A stretch of DNA of 33,648 nt from Roseburia sp. Its GTDB lineage: Bacteria; Bacillota; Clostridia; Christensenellales; Pumilibacteraceae. Shown one piece after another: positions 25,096 through 32,649 of the stretch. The stretch spans positions 1 to 33,648 of the forward strand of contig JAMPDA010000019.1 of assembly GCA_023665905.1 (NCBI GenBank), read 5' to 3'. Both the position numbers and the translations under genes were made by a program. The first letter of the stretch is position 1. The number at the start of each line of letters is the position of its first letter. The notes beneath the pieces were generated by a model. That model was not told the origin of the DNA. It made no database searches and was given only the letters and a program-made list of their open reading frames with translations.

Positions 25096-25806
25096 ATGAA
25101 AATAGACGAACGGGTCTTGCGCAAACAGACGGGTCTAAAGGTATCCGTTTTCGACGAATGCGACTCCACTTTCGACGAGATCGGCGACCTCGACGCCATC
25201 ATTGCGCTTTCGCAAAAAAACGGAAAAGGCCGCGGCGATCACCAATTTTTTTCGCCGCGCGGCGGAATATACATCGTCATGCGCGTCAACGGCTTGCACA
25301 TCGACGCGCACACGCTCGCGCCGCGCGTAGGGCTTGCCGCGCATGACGCAATTAAAACCGTGCTCGGAATAGACACGCGCCTGAAATGGATAAACGATAT
25401 AATGTTAAACGGCAAAAAAATTGCCGGAATACTGTGCAAATGCCCGCGCCGCGGCGAGTATCTTATAGGGATAGGCGTAAACTACGCGACGAACGAAGCG
25501 GAGCTACTTGCGGCAGGACTGCAGGGCGCCGGCGCTCTTTGCGCACCGTCCGAAAAAGCGACCGAATTTACCGCGCAATTACTAAAGCGCATACGTCGCG
25601 CCGCGATCGAAGATTTCGACGCCGCGCGATATAACGCGCTGTGCGTCACCGTCGGAAAAACCGTGAGCTTTATGCACAACGGCATATCCGTGCGCGGCTA
25701 TGCCGAAGCGGTGGAAAACGACGGAACGCTTTTGGTCCGAATAGGCACGGCGACTGTAGCGGTCGACGCAGGCGAAGTTTCCGTAGTTCGCGAAGTAACG
25801 GAATAA
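25096..25806 (+). CDS. birA: Biotin--[biotin carboxyl carrier protein] ligase, monofunctional
   Basis: This 236-residue enzyme activates biotin with ATP and attaches it to carrier proteins such as the acetyl-CoA or decarboxylase biotin subunit. The biotinyl-AMP loop is a variant, GRGDHQFFSPRGGIY (45-59) instead of the usual GRGRRGRxWxS; KWIND (97-101), NGKKIAGILC (105-114) and GIGVNY follow as expected, and a C-terminal SH3-like domain is present. The N-terminal helix-turn-helix of bifunctional BirA is missing, so it is not a repressor. The ATG at 25096 is chosen because the family begins there; 25 codons upstream are open but cross the promoter. It converges on the HAD gene with 11 bases between stops. 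Confidence 0.9.
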   Translation: MKIDERVLRKQTGLKVSVFDECDSTFDEIGDLDAIIALSQKNGKGRGDHQFFSPRGGIYIVMRVNGLHIDAHTLAPRVGLAAHDAIKTVLGIDTRLKWINDIMLNGKKIAGILCKCPRRGEYLIGIGVNYATNEAELLAAGLQGAGALCAPSEKATEFTAQLLKRIRRAAIEDFDAARYNALCVTVGKTVSFMHNGISVRGYAEAVENDGTLLVRIGTATVAVDAGEVSVVREVTE

Positions 25807-25817
25807 AAGCGCGCTAC

Positions 25818-26459
25818 TTAAAGAACAACAGACAAAATATCGCGCGGCGATTTTACGATACAGTCCGCGCCGGCGGTTTCGAGTTCTTCCCTGTCGCCGA
25901 AGCCGTAGAGCACGCCTATCGACTTTAGACCGTTGCTTTTTGCGCCCGAAATATCGTGCTTGCGATCGCCCACCATAACGGCGGAGCTTGCGGCTATGCC
26001 GCCTCTATCCAACGCGTATTTTATCACGTCCGCCTTTTCTATGCGCGTCTTGTCGAACGTCGCGCCGGCGGTGAATTCAAAGTACTTATCGAGCGCGAAA
26101 TACTCTATTATTTTGACGGAAAACACCTCGGGCTTAGACGTAGCGACGATCAGCTTCTTCCCGCTGCTTTTTAGCTCGGCGAGGACGTCCGCTATCCCGT
26201 CGTACAGCCGATTTTCGTATATGCCCTTTTCGCCGTAGTATTCGCGATAATACCCTACGGCGCGCACGGCGTCAGCTTCGCTAAAGCCGTAAAACCGCGA
26301 AAACGATTCGAAAAGCGGCGGACCGATAAACGGCTTCAGCACGCTTTTGTCCGGCACTTCTATGCCGAATTTATTTAGCGCGTATACTATGGAATTCGAT
26401 ATGCCCTCAAACGGATCCGAAAGCGTTCCGTCGAGGTCGAATAAAACATTTTCAAACAC
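25818..26459 (-). CDS. HAD-superfamily hydrolase (phosphoglycolate phosphatase-like)
   Basis: This 213-residue phosphatase has the HAD subfamily IA layout: FDLDGTLSD with Asp8 and Asp10 (motif I), a helical cap, VATSK (motif II), a lysine in motif III and VMVGDRKHDISGAK (motif IV). KPFIGPPL in the cap resembles Gph/PGP-like enzymes, so phosphoglycolate or a similar small phosphate is likely. The start is placed at GTG 26459, which has GAGGAT six bases upstream and opens just before motif I; another GTG at 26480 would add seven residues. It follows the flavin-reductase-like gene by 62 bases. Confidence 0.85.
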   Translation of the reverse strand: MFENVLFDLDGTLSDPFEGISNSIVYALNKFGIEVPDKSVLKPFIGPPLFESFSRFYGFSEADAVRAVGYYREYYGEKGIYENRLYDGIADVLAELKSSGKKLIVATSKPEVFSVKIIEYFALDKYFEFTAGATFDKTRIEKADVIKYALDRGGIAASSAVMVGDRKHDISGAKSNGLKSIGVLYGFGDREELETAGADCIVKSPRDILSVVL

Positions 26460-26521
26460 GGTCGTATCCTCAAATCGCACCTATGCCGCAACGGCGACGG
26501 CGCGATATTTCTTTTACCTGA

Positions 26522-27430
26522 TTACTTCTTTTCCTTGCGCCGCTTGTCGTTTATTATGTCGAGCGCGGCTTCGTCTATGACGGATATGCCCTCCTCCTTG
26601 GCTATCTTGACCATTTGCGAGAGCGCCGCTTTCAGGAAAATTCTCGGGATCTTTGTAAGACGCGAGCACGCGCCGTCGGTAAACGTCACGTCGGGATCGA
26701 TGCGCTTTGCCGCATACATGACGGAACTTACGTCGCCGTCCTTTGCCTGTATCTTTTCGGGGAACGGTTTGCGAAATGCCGAACACCAAAAATTGACGCT
26801 GTCGCGATAACCGTAATCGACGGGTACGTTGGGAAAGTTCTTGGCGTTTACGCCGTTCACTATCGAATCGTAATATTTTTCTTTCATCAAAATCTTATCG
26901 ATAAAAAGAATGAAATGCGCGCCGAATTTGCTCGTGATCCCGTTGAAATTGCGATACGGCGGCTCGTAACCGTCCAAACAGCCTGCCTTGTCCTCGAACG
27001 CGTTTTCGAGCTCGCTGTTCCAAGTGCACTCGAAAACCTGAAACGCCTCTTTGACTACGAGCGGTCTTTCGCCGTCCGCAAGTCCCTGCTCGAGCGTAAA
27101 CAGGCAGTCCTTCATTTTTTCTTCCGTCGTGTCGCCCGGGAAGCCGAGCCTGACAGCTTCCCTGAAATACTTGCGGTCGTCGGGAATGAAGTTGAGCGAC
27201 ACTTTACTGCCGCTCAGTATATTCTGCGCCGTATTGGAGCTGTTGCGACATTCCAACAGCATCGCGTAGCGGTCCTTGCCTGCGATGTAATACGGAAAAC
27301 ACAGCGAGTACGAGCCGAGATTGGTCTTGCCGCTCCCGTCGAGCGTGCCGACGAGCACCGTCGGCATGGGGAAAAACGCGGACGTCTGATAAAAATTATC
27401 GACTATGCGCAGGTCTTTAAAAGAACTCAT
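26522..27430 (-). CDS. Flavin-reductase-like split-barrel protein
   Basis: The N-terminal half of this 302-residue protein (about 15-200) looks like an FMN-binding split barrel of the flavin reductase family: PMPTVLVGTLDGSGKTNLGS (about 22-41) corresponds to the usual P-x-x-V-x-V-T-x-x-x-x-G-x-x-N-x-x and CRNSSNTAQNIL (about 61-72) to the conserved strand-helix that binds the flavin. The C-terminal part is helical and ends in a very basic DKRRKEKK tail. Reaction and substrate are unknown. ATG at 27430 has GGAG six bases upstream; a TTG two codons earlier is not needed. It lies between a helical unknown and the HAD gene in the same orientation. Confidence 0.7.
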   Translation of the reverse strand: MSSFKDLRIVDNFYQTSAFFPMPTVLVGTLDGSGKTNLGSYSLCFPYYIAGKDRYAMLLECRNSSNTAQNILSGSKVSLNFIPDDRKYFREAVRLGFPGDTTEEKMKDCLFTLEQGLADGERPLVVKEAFQVFECTWNSELENAFEDKAGCLDGYEPPYRNFNGITSKFGAHFILFIDKILMKEKYYDSIVNGVNAKNFPNVPVDYGYRDSVNFWCSAFRKPFPEKIQAKDGDVSSVMYAAKRIDPDVTFTDGACSRLTKIPRIFLKAALSQMVKIAKEEGISVIDEAALDIINDKRRKEKK

Positions 27431-27482
27431 GATCAACTCCTTTAAGATTTCTTTATCGAGGCATCGGCTTTTGCCGACGCAT

Positions 27483-28625
27483 TTACTTGAGCTGTTTCGC
27501 CTTGATGTTTTTAAGCGTCTTTTTTATATCACCCTTATCGAAGTCGGACAGCTTATCGAAACGGCTGAACGTATTTCCGCCGCTTGCCGACCAGCCGACG
27601 AGCCACACGTTCTTATCCTCGTCGGACAGGTTATCGGAATCGGACATGAACTTAAATATATAGTACGGCTTGAACTTGACGCCGACTTTGCCCAAGTACT
27701 CTATCGCGTCGGGCGCTTTGCCGAGCTCCGTCGGATAAACCAGCCAGTGCGTAAGATCGCTCTTGGCGAGATACTCCTTGCTCGCAAACCGCTGCGGAAA
27801 AAGCCCTGCTTTGCCGTGCGACTTGAGCGACGAGTAAAGCAGTTCGGCATACACGAGGTCTGCGGCGAGTTCTTCTATCACCTTTCCGTCCACATCGCGT
27901 CCGCAACATATGAGCGTATCGGCGGCAAAAAAGCGCACGTTGTTTCGCGGCACTCCCAAAAGCTTTTCCGTCGCCGCCGCCATTTTGTCGTCCATGAAAA
28001 ATCTGCACGCGTCGGCGGCTATCTCCAAACACCCCGCCTCGTCGTCGGTGAGCGTTTGCGCATGCTCCGTGTATCGCGCGAACTCCGAAAGTATATATTC
28101 GCTCATGAGCGCCCTCGCCTCTTTGTCGAAGGCGGAAATTTTAGAGCCGTAGTACAGCAGTCCGGAATACACCTTGCTCTTAAAGTACTCGTCCTCTGCG
28201 GCGCGCGCTATGTCCAAAAACTTCTTTACGGCTTCCGCGTTTATGCGCTCCGCTTTGAACGCGTCGTCAATGGCGTTTTCGAGCGTGCGCCGCTTTTCCA
28301 CCATGCCGATGAGCGTCTTTATCACGCCCACGTCGGACGCGCCCATATCGAACGGCTCCGCATTGGCAAACGTGTACAGCGCGAGCAAGCGGTCGGCATA
28401 CTCGAATATCGTATCGACCGCCTTATAATCGGTCGTCGCCGGTATAACGTCGATAAGACGCTCTATCTCGGTGACGGCGAACTTACTCACTTCGGAAAGG
28501 CTTTGCTTGGTCATTTCCTTGCCGTGCTGTTTGCACATCATTAATAACAGCGCGGCGACCTGCGCCTTTTCGGTGTAGCTTCCGAGTTCTTCAAACTCGT
28601 CGATCACGTCTTTGACTTCGTCCAT
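27483..28625 (-). CDS. Hypothetical helical protein (repeat-like), function unknown
   Basis: This 380-residue protein is not recognised. It is nearly all helical and acidic, with several 30-40 residue helical pairs that suggest an alpha-solenoid or HEAT-like scaffold, no membrane segment and no signal peptide. The C-terminal third (about 290-345) is more aromatic and contains THWLVYPTELGKAPDAIEY and NVWLVGWSASGGNTF, which may be a separate small domain. GGAG precedes the ATG at 28625. It is 52 bases upstream of the flavin-reductase-like gene. An imperfect 8-bp hairpin lies just after its stop (about 27460-27480) without a T tract. Confidence 0.7.
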   Translation of the reverse strand: MDEVKDVIDEFEELGSYTEKAQVAALLLMMCKQHGKEMTKQSLSEVSKFAVTEIERLIDVIPATTDYKAVDTIFEYADRLLALYTFANAEPFDMGASDVGVIKTLIGMVEKRRTLENAIDDAFKAERINAEAVKKFLDIARAAEDEYFKSKVYSGLLYYGSKISAFDKEARALMSEYILSEFARYTEHAQTLTDDEAGCLEIAADACRFFMDDKMAAATEKLLGVPRNNVRFFAADTLICCGRDVDGKVIEELAADLVYAELLYSSLKSHGKAGLFPQRFASKEYLAKSDLTHWLVYPTELGKAPDAIEYLGKVGVKFKPYYIFKFMSDSDNLSDEDKNVWLVGWSASGGNTFSRFDKLSDFDKGDIKKTLKNIKAKQLK

Positions 28626-28689
28626 AATATTCTCCGTTTAAAATATTATCGATATGCGTGCAAATATGCGCGCCGTAAACAGATATCGG

Positions 28690-29208
28690 CTATTTGTCGT
28701 CGCTTTGCTCGACGGCAACTCCATTGTCGATTTTATCCGCGCCGCTTTTATCCATCGCCGCGCGAATTATTCCGAGCACGAACCGCGCGACTGATGCGGC
28801 GACCGCCAATGCGGAAAATACGAATATACATATCCAAGCGGCATTCGCCTCGCCCGAAATTATGAGCGCCGAAAACACGAATGCCGTCAGATTTACCGGG
28901 ATAGTAATTATATCGACGACACTCGTCGCGACGGAAACCGTGCGCGTTATCGTTTCGTTCTTCTTCGCGGCGACGTGCATGACGATGCCTATTACCGCAT
29001 CCGCAAAACCCACGCCGAACGTGAACAACGCCGCGCCGCCGAAAATGAAAAACGCAGGCACCGCCGCCATGAAAAACAGCGAGAACGACATGAGCAAGCA
29101 ACAGCCCGCCACCACTGAAAAAAGCAGGCCGCCGGCAAACATGCCTATCGCAAGCCATATGCTCAACACGGTTATCGCATGTTCGATTTTGTATCGGTCT
29201 TTAGGCAT
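28690..29208 (-). CDS. Hypothetical four-helix membrane protein
   Basis: This 172-residue integral membrane protein has four to five hydrophobic segments (about 12-40, 42-75, 95-118, 122-150) and a short charged C-terminal tail. No family was recognised. Its ribosome site GAGGAG lies within the last codons of the GrpB-like gene, which ends three bases before its ATG, so the two are cotranscribed and likely translationally coupled. Confidence 0.7.
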   Translation of the reverse strand: MPKDRYKIEHAITVLSIWLAIGMFAGGLLFSVVAGCCLLMSFSLFFMAAVPAFFIFGGAALFTFGVGFADAVIGIVMHVAAKKNETITRTVSVATSVVDIITIPVNLTAFVFSALIISGEANAAWICIFVFSALAVAASVARFVLGIIRAAMDKSGADKIDNGVAVEQSDDK

Positions 29209-29210
29209 GT

Positions 29211-29780
29211 TTACTCCTCTAATTGCCCTTGCGCTTCGAGCTTTGCGATCCGCGTGTACTTGTTTACGAACTCCGACTTTGCCGCGGTGTAAGCGTCGCG
29301 GTCGCGCCCGTATTCCTTCCGCAGCCGAAGCTTCAATTTTTCGTAGTCCGCCGCCACGCTTGGGTGCGCGTTGAGGTGATCGCGGAAATACACCTCGTCG
29401 ATATCGTCTTTAAGTCGGACGTGCAGATGAAACACGTCTTTTGCGTAGCCGTCCTCGGTGTAACCCTTGTTTAACGATATCCTGTTCACCTGCCGCGACA
29501 TCACCGTGTAGCCGCACGACGCTTGCAAAATATCGGCTATGCGGCTTAGCGTTTCAGCGTCGTCCGTCGCGACAATGATATCGACTATCGGCTTTGCCTT
29601 TATTCCATTTATCGCCGTGCTGCCGATATGATAAAACCGCACGCATGACGGCAACGCCGAAGCGAGCGCTTCGACCTCATGCCCGTACACATCCGCCCAA
29701 TGCGGATCGTGCTCGGTCAAGACTATCGGGAACAGTTCCCACAGCTCATCGAGCGTCATTTCCGACAGCGGCTTTTTCAT
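29211..29780 (-). CDS. GrpB/UPF0157 family protein (nucleotidyltransferase-like fold)
   Basis: This 189-residue protein belongs to the GrpB (UPF0157) family. MKKPLSEMTLDELWELFPI at the start and HIGSTAINGIKAKPIVDI (51-68) are the family signatures; the latter is the glycine-serine motif of the nucleotidyltransferase fold with Asp67 as metal ligand. FHLHVR and RDHLNAHP later in the chain also match. The biochemical role is not settled for the family. The start is ATG 29780, where family similarity begins. A further in-frame ATG at 29801 would add seven residues and lies nine bases after a likely -10 box. Confidence 0.85.
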   Translation of the reverse strand: MKKPLSEMTLDELWELFPIVLTEHDPHWADVYGHEVEALASALPSCVRFYHIGSTAINGIKAKPIVDIIVATDDAETLSRIADILQASCGYTVMSRQVNRISLNKGYTEDGYAKDVFHLHVRLKDDIDEVYFRDHLNAHPSVAADYEKLKLRLRKEYGRDRDAYTAAKSEFVNKYTRIAKLEAQGQLEE

Positions 29781-29810
29781 GATATCACGTCGCGCTCCCA
29801 TGCAAGATAC

Positions 29811-29839
29811 AGTTTAGCATTTAACGATATCAAAATCAA
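29811..29839 (-). promoter_or_regulatory. Probable promoter of the grpB-like gene
   Basis: On the minus strand TTGATT (29839-29834) and TGC-TAAACT (hexamer 29816-29811) are 17 bases apart. The -35 overlaps the stop codon of the upstream gene. The expected start of transcription lies about three bases before ATG 29801 and about 24 bases before ATG 29780. Confidence 0.5.
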
Positions 29840-30297
29840 GCTTTTGTCGCATTTGCAAGCGGTTTTGCGGCATTTTTGCAGCTTATCAAAATATGAGCGA
29901 CGGCAAATACGACGGCGAAAACTATCAACGGGATATCGGCGAGCACAATGCCGCAGAACAAAAATATGCACGACGGCAATACCGACAGCGACAGCGCTCT
30001 GAGCATGCCGGATTTGTTTCCGCAAACGATCCAGAACACGATGTACGTTAGGCACAGTCCGCCGTTTACCGATAAATACACCGCGAGCGCACTGTCGAAC
30101 CAAAAATCGAAATACGTGTACGGGATATTGAATATCATAAGCACAAAACAGCCGTACCTGCCCGCCTGCTCCATTGCGATGACGGCGCGATTACAGTACG
30201 CCACTGCGTCATCGCCTTTATGCTTTACGGCGTACACGATATTGGGTATCATCACGACCGCCAAAATAATAAGCCCGTAGTAGTTAAACCAACCCAT
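29836..30297 (-). CDS. Hypothetical membrane protein
   Basis: This 153-residue integral membrane protein has four or five helices. MGWFNYYGLIILAVVMIPN at the start and EQAGRYGCFVLMIFNIP in the middle resemble an uncharacterised membrane family common in Clostridia; no function can be given. The ATG at 30297 follows the -10 element by six bases and lacks a ribosome site, so it is a leaderless candidate. It stands alone between promoters. Confidence 0.75.
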   Translation of the reverse strand: MGWFNYYGLIILAVVMIPNIVYAVKHKGDDAVAYCNRAVIAMEQAGRYGCFVLMIFNIPYTYFDFWFDSALAVYLSVNGGLCLTYIVFWIVCGNKSGMLRALSLSVLPSCIFLFCGIVLADIPLIVFAVVFAVAHILISCKNAAKPLANATKA

Positions 30298-30303
30298 ACG
30301 GAA

Positions 30304-30332
30304 ATTATATCATAAACAAACTATGATTTCAA
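30304..30332 (-). promoter_or_regulatory. Promoter of the 30297 membrane-protein gene, predicted leaderless
   Basis: On the minus strand GC-TTGAAA (hexamer 30332-30327) and extended -10 TGA-TATAAT (hexamer 30309-30304) are 17 bases apart; six bases (TTCCGT) separate the -10 from ATG 30297. No ribosome site is present. Confidence 0.75.
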
Positions 30333-30358
30333 GCGTATCGGCTCGACCGAACCGCAAT

Positions 30359-30943
30359 TCAGTTAAAAGACAAATTCGGACATTGTGTTTGCAGGAATGC
30401 AATAAACTCGATTATGCCAAACATCCTTGCCGGAATTTTGACGCATTTTTCACCGAAATAAATTTTTAACTTTCCTATTCTGCTCGGCATTGCACCGTAA
30501 ACCATTTTGACGGCGCTTTCCAACTTGGTAATATCTTTATATAAGTATGTCCGTTCTTTTTTATAAAACACAAAATCCGTAAATGAATCGCTGTTGTAAG
30601 TTATCTTTCGCATAAACATTATCGAAGCCACAATGGTAAATACGTCAAGAGCGATACAAAGCACCCAAACGAGCACGATCCCTGCCGTATCTTCGGAAGA
30701 CGTATGCATCATTTCGGGATCTATTATTGAAAGAACGGTGCAAACCAATGCCGCCACAGTCAACAGAACGGCGGCGCCGAATGTTATCCACAGAGCGATT
30801 ACCGATGAACGCGAATAACATACGCACTTATCATCGATGGCGATTTTTTCGGCTTTTTTGCGTACGGAAATTATCCACGGGACTATCATTCCGACCAAAA
30901 GTATTGTTAAGGCAGGCGTCAAACTTATACTGATTTTTTCCAT
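30359..30943 (-). CDS. Membrane protein with C-terminal PH-like domain (possibly DUF6560)
   Basis: This 194-residue protein has an N-terminal helix (about 6-26), two more helices (about 48-72 and 85-110), and a C-terminal soluble part (about 115-194) of alternating strands ending in a helix, IPARMFGIIEFIAFLQTQC, which looks like a small bacterial pleckstrin-homology-like domain. DUF6560 is a possible family, from memory of its layout only. GAGGGAA lies before the ATG at 30943. It is a single gene with its own promoter. Confidence 0.65.
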   Translation of the reverse strand: MEKISISLTPALTILLVGMIVPWIISVRKKAEKIAIDDKCVCYSRSSVIALWITFGAAVLLTVAALVCTVLSIIDPEMMHTSSEDTAGIVLVWVLCIALDVFTIVASIMFMRKITYNSDSFTDFVFYKKERTYLYKDITKLESAVKMVYGAMPSRIGKLKIYFGEKCVKIPARMFGIIEFIAFLQTQCPNLSFN

Positions 30944-30988
30944 AATTATTCCCTCGCCGAATTTCGTATCTCGGGCTCACTTAAGTAA

Positions 30989-31016
30989 ATTATAACACAA
31001 ACACCGAGTTTTTCAA
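30989..31016 (-). promoter_or_regulatory. Promoter of the 30943 membrane-protein gene
   Basis: On the minus strand GC-TTGAAA (hexamer 31016-31011) and extended -10 TGT-TATAAT (hexamer 30994-30989) are 16 bases apart. The leader would be about 40 bases and carries a GAGGGAA ribosome site, unlike the leaderless neighbours with the same -35. Confidence 0.72.
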
Positions 31017-31023
31017 GCGCATT

Positions 31024-31578
31024 TCATAATGATTTTCCCAATTCGTAAATTTGCTTAATGGTATCGGCGTGTTTGGTAATCAAATCGTCCAAAGTGTCGG
31101 TTTGCGTGATCGATATGCGCTTTATAGGCTGTATTCCCAAGTGCCCGAAGTAGTGCTCTATCGAGTTAAGTATCAGCTCGTTTTCCTGCTCGCGCATGCC
31201 TGCTCTGACAGCTACGGCAATACCTTTAATCGGCTTGTTTGCTTTCAAAATTCTATTCGGGTTAGTATCTCCGTAAGGCGTAGTTCTGTCGAACAAGGTT
31301 TTGAGTTGCGCAGGTATGTCCGCCCAATACGACGGCGCGGCGATGAGTACGATATCGGAAGTCAAAATGTCATTGACTATCTTTTGGACATCGTCGCTTT
31401 GCACACACTTGCCGTCGATATAGCACTTTTTACAACCCTTGCAAAAATGCATGTTCGCGTCGCCTACGCAATGCGTAATGACTTCGACATCTTCATTAAA
31501 CCCGTCGGCAAATTTGCCGATCAAATACGCACAACTGCCGTTATTTCGTGCGCTGCCGTTGATACACGTAACTTTCAT
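31024..31578 (-). CDS. Flavodoxin-fold NAD(P)H-dependent reductase, iron-sulfur-flavoprotein-like
   Basis: This 184-residue protein has the flavodoxin-like NADPH-dependent FMN reductase fold: CINGSARNNGSC (5-16) binds the FMN phosphate, and APSYWADIPAQLKTLFDR follows as the second flavin loop. A compact cysteine motif, C46-x2-C49-x2-C52-x5-C58, matches the site that binds a 4Fe-4S cluster in archaeal-type iron-sulfur flavoproteins (Isf), so it may pass single electrons. Partner and substrate are unknown. ATG at 31578 has a GGAAGGCGG site; an in-frame start at 31593 would add five residues. Confidence 0.82.
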   Translation of the reverse strand: MKVTCINGSARNNGSCAYLIGKFADGFNEDVEVITHCVGDANMHFCKGCKKCYIDGKCVQSDDVQKIVNDILTSDIVLIAAPSYWADIPAQLKTLFDRTTPYGDTNPNRILKANKPIKGIAVAVRAGMREQENELILNSIEHYFGHLGIQPIKRISITQTDTLDDLITKHADTIKQIYELGKSL

Positions 31579-31605
31579 AACGCCGCCTTCCAAAATATTT
31601 GTACT

Positions 31606-31634
31606 ATTATAGACGACAAAATTCGGAAAAGCAA
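31606..31634 (-). promoter_or_regulatory. Promoter of the flavodoxin-like gene
   Basis: On the minus strand TTGCTT (31634-31629) and TATAAT (31611-31606) are 17 bases apart. The leader of about 20 bases contains the GGAAGGCGG ribosome site. Confidence 0.72.
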
Positions 31635-31765
31635 CCGATTTATGTCCGCTGACAGAAAATGTAGATTTTGCGCAGTGGAATAAATTTGGTATAATACCAC
31701 CGGAGCGCCATACAGGTGTTCCGTCGCAAGACGAACTTCATCGTAAACCCAAAACGAATAACTAA

Positions 31766-32320
31766 TCATTGCATTTCAGGCGTATCAGTTTCGATGTTCT
31801 TTTTCTTTTTGTTTTTGAACGGAAATTTTTCGTAAAAATATAAAAGATACAATATTAAAAGCAAAAACAGTATACCCAATAAAGACGCGAAAATTATTCC
31901 GAACACCAACGCATCCCACGCTTTTACGTCTTTGCCGTAACTAACCGCCCAACAGACGCCTTTACCGCGATATACGGTTCCTTTATAAATTTCCACCGTT
32001 TCGCCAATACGCTGTTTGTCTTTTTCATACTGTTCGTAGTTTTTCAAGGAGCCTTTTCCGCAATCACATTCATACACGATCCCGTTTTCATCCACGTAAC
32101 GACACATTATAGAGTAGTTGGCTTTTCTATACGTACGCAAATAAGCAATTTCCGCCTCGACAATAACCCCATTGTCAACAGCATCTTGAATTTTCAAATT
32201 TTCGGCATAAGCATTAAATGAAATTATCGTACCGATTATCAATGCCAGACTGACAATTATTAATATTATAACTGCTTTTATTCCGAAAGGAGAAATTTTT
32301 TTGTTTGCCGAATTTTTCAT
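31766..32320 (-). CDS. Hypothetical protein with two membrane helices and an exported loop
   Basis: This 184-residue protein has a helix at about 14-38, an exported domain of about 85 residues, a second helix at about 137-163 and a basic cytoplasmic tail (KNKKKKN). The loop pattern (VEAEIAYLRTYRKANYSIMC, then YVDENGIVYEC, then GETVEIYKGTVYRGKGV) resembles DUF3592-like membrane proteins. Cys and charged residues in the loop are not diagnostic. ATG at 32320 lies six bases after the -10 box without a ribosome site; the frame opens 13 codons earlier across the promoter. Confidence 0.7.
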   Translation of the reverse strand: MKNSANKKISPFGIKAVIILIIVSLALIIGTIISFNAYAENLKIQDAVDNGVIVEAEIAYLRTYRKANYSIMCRYVDENGIVYECDCGKGSLKNYEQYEKDKQRIGETVEIYKGTVYRGKGVCWAVSYGKDVKAWDALVFGIIFASLLGILFLLLILYLLYFYEKFPFKNKKKKNIETDTPEMQ

Positions 32321-32326
32321 AGTCCC

Positions 32327-32355
32327 ATTATAGCAAAAACCAACAGAGATTTCAA
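32327..32355 (-). promoter_or_regulatory. Promoter of the 32320 gene, predicted leaderless
   Basis: On the minus strand GC-TTGAAA (hexamer 32355-32350) and extended -10 TGC-TATAAT (hexamer 32332-32327) are 17 bases apart; six bases (GGGACT) separate the -10 from ATG 32320. Confidence 0.75.
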
Positions 32356-32483
32356 GCATATGACGCCATCGGCAGCCAAAATGGCGCTATGGCGGCGCTT
32401 GGATATTTAAGTTGAGAAGATTAAGGTCCTATAAGCTACCAAAGAAATAGAACTATATGAACTAACGGTTCGAATAATCCTAT
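32356..32483. other. Non-coding stretch with a small nested hairpin
   Basis: No gene is seen here. A nested hairpin pairs CGCCAT (32364-32369) with ATGGCG (32389-32394) and, inside it, GCCA (32375-32378) with TGGC (32382-32385); no T tract follows, so it is not a standard terminator. The composition becomes AT-rich from about 32400 onward. Confidence 0.4.
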
Positions 32484-32570
32484 CGCGGTGGACGGAAATG
32501 AAACAAATCCAAACCTATTTTTACGGACAGAAACATTGTTCGCGTGCTTTTCCGCTGACGCACTTATATA
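32484..32570 (+). repeat. Direct repeat upstream of a promoter, copy 1
   Basis: This 87-base sequence recurs at 33103-33190 with about 81 of 88 aligned positions identical; the last 33 bases (32538-32570) are identical in both copies. It ends directly at the promoter of the 32650 gene, in the position where an activator site or UP element would lie. Similarity continues at a lower level through the promoter. Confidence 0.85.
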
Positions 32571-32571
32571 C

Positions 32572-32600
32572 TTGACAAATCGCATTATTTGCATTATAAT
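32572..32600 (+). promoter_or_regulatory. Consensus promoter of the 32650 gene
   Basis: TTGACA (32572-32577) and TATAAT (32595-32600) are 17 bases apart, a full consensus match and the strongest promoter in the window. Confidence 0.88.
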
Positions 32601-32649
32601 GTTCTTGTACAGATAGAGTAATTAACAGCAATTTAGGAGGATTTCATTT

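Noticed and set aside
27455..27482. Hairpin after the helical hypothetical gene as a terminator
   Set aside because: The 8-bp stem has mismatches and no T tract, and the next gene follows in the same direction within 52 bases.
29801..29816. grpB-like gene as a sixth leaderless case
   Set aside because: The -10 to ATG distance is nine, not six, and family similarity begins at the later ATG 29780, so it does not fit the pattern cleanly.
31575..31769. A 64-codon minus-strand frame upstream of the flavodoxin-like gene, possibly a gene remnant
   Set aside because: It crosses the promoter at 31606-31634 and the next start codon, lacks a ribosome site and matches no family that I recognise.
32466..32480. 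A GGTTCGAAT sequence that resembles a tRNA T-loop
   Set aside because: The flanking bases do not form a T-stem and no acceptor, D or anticodon arm can be built around it.
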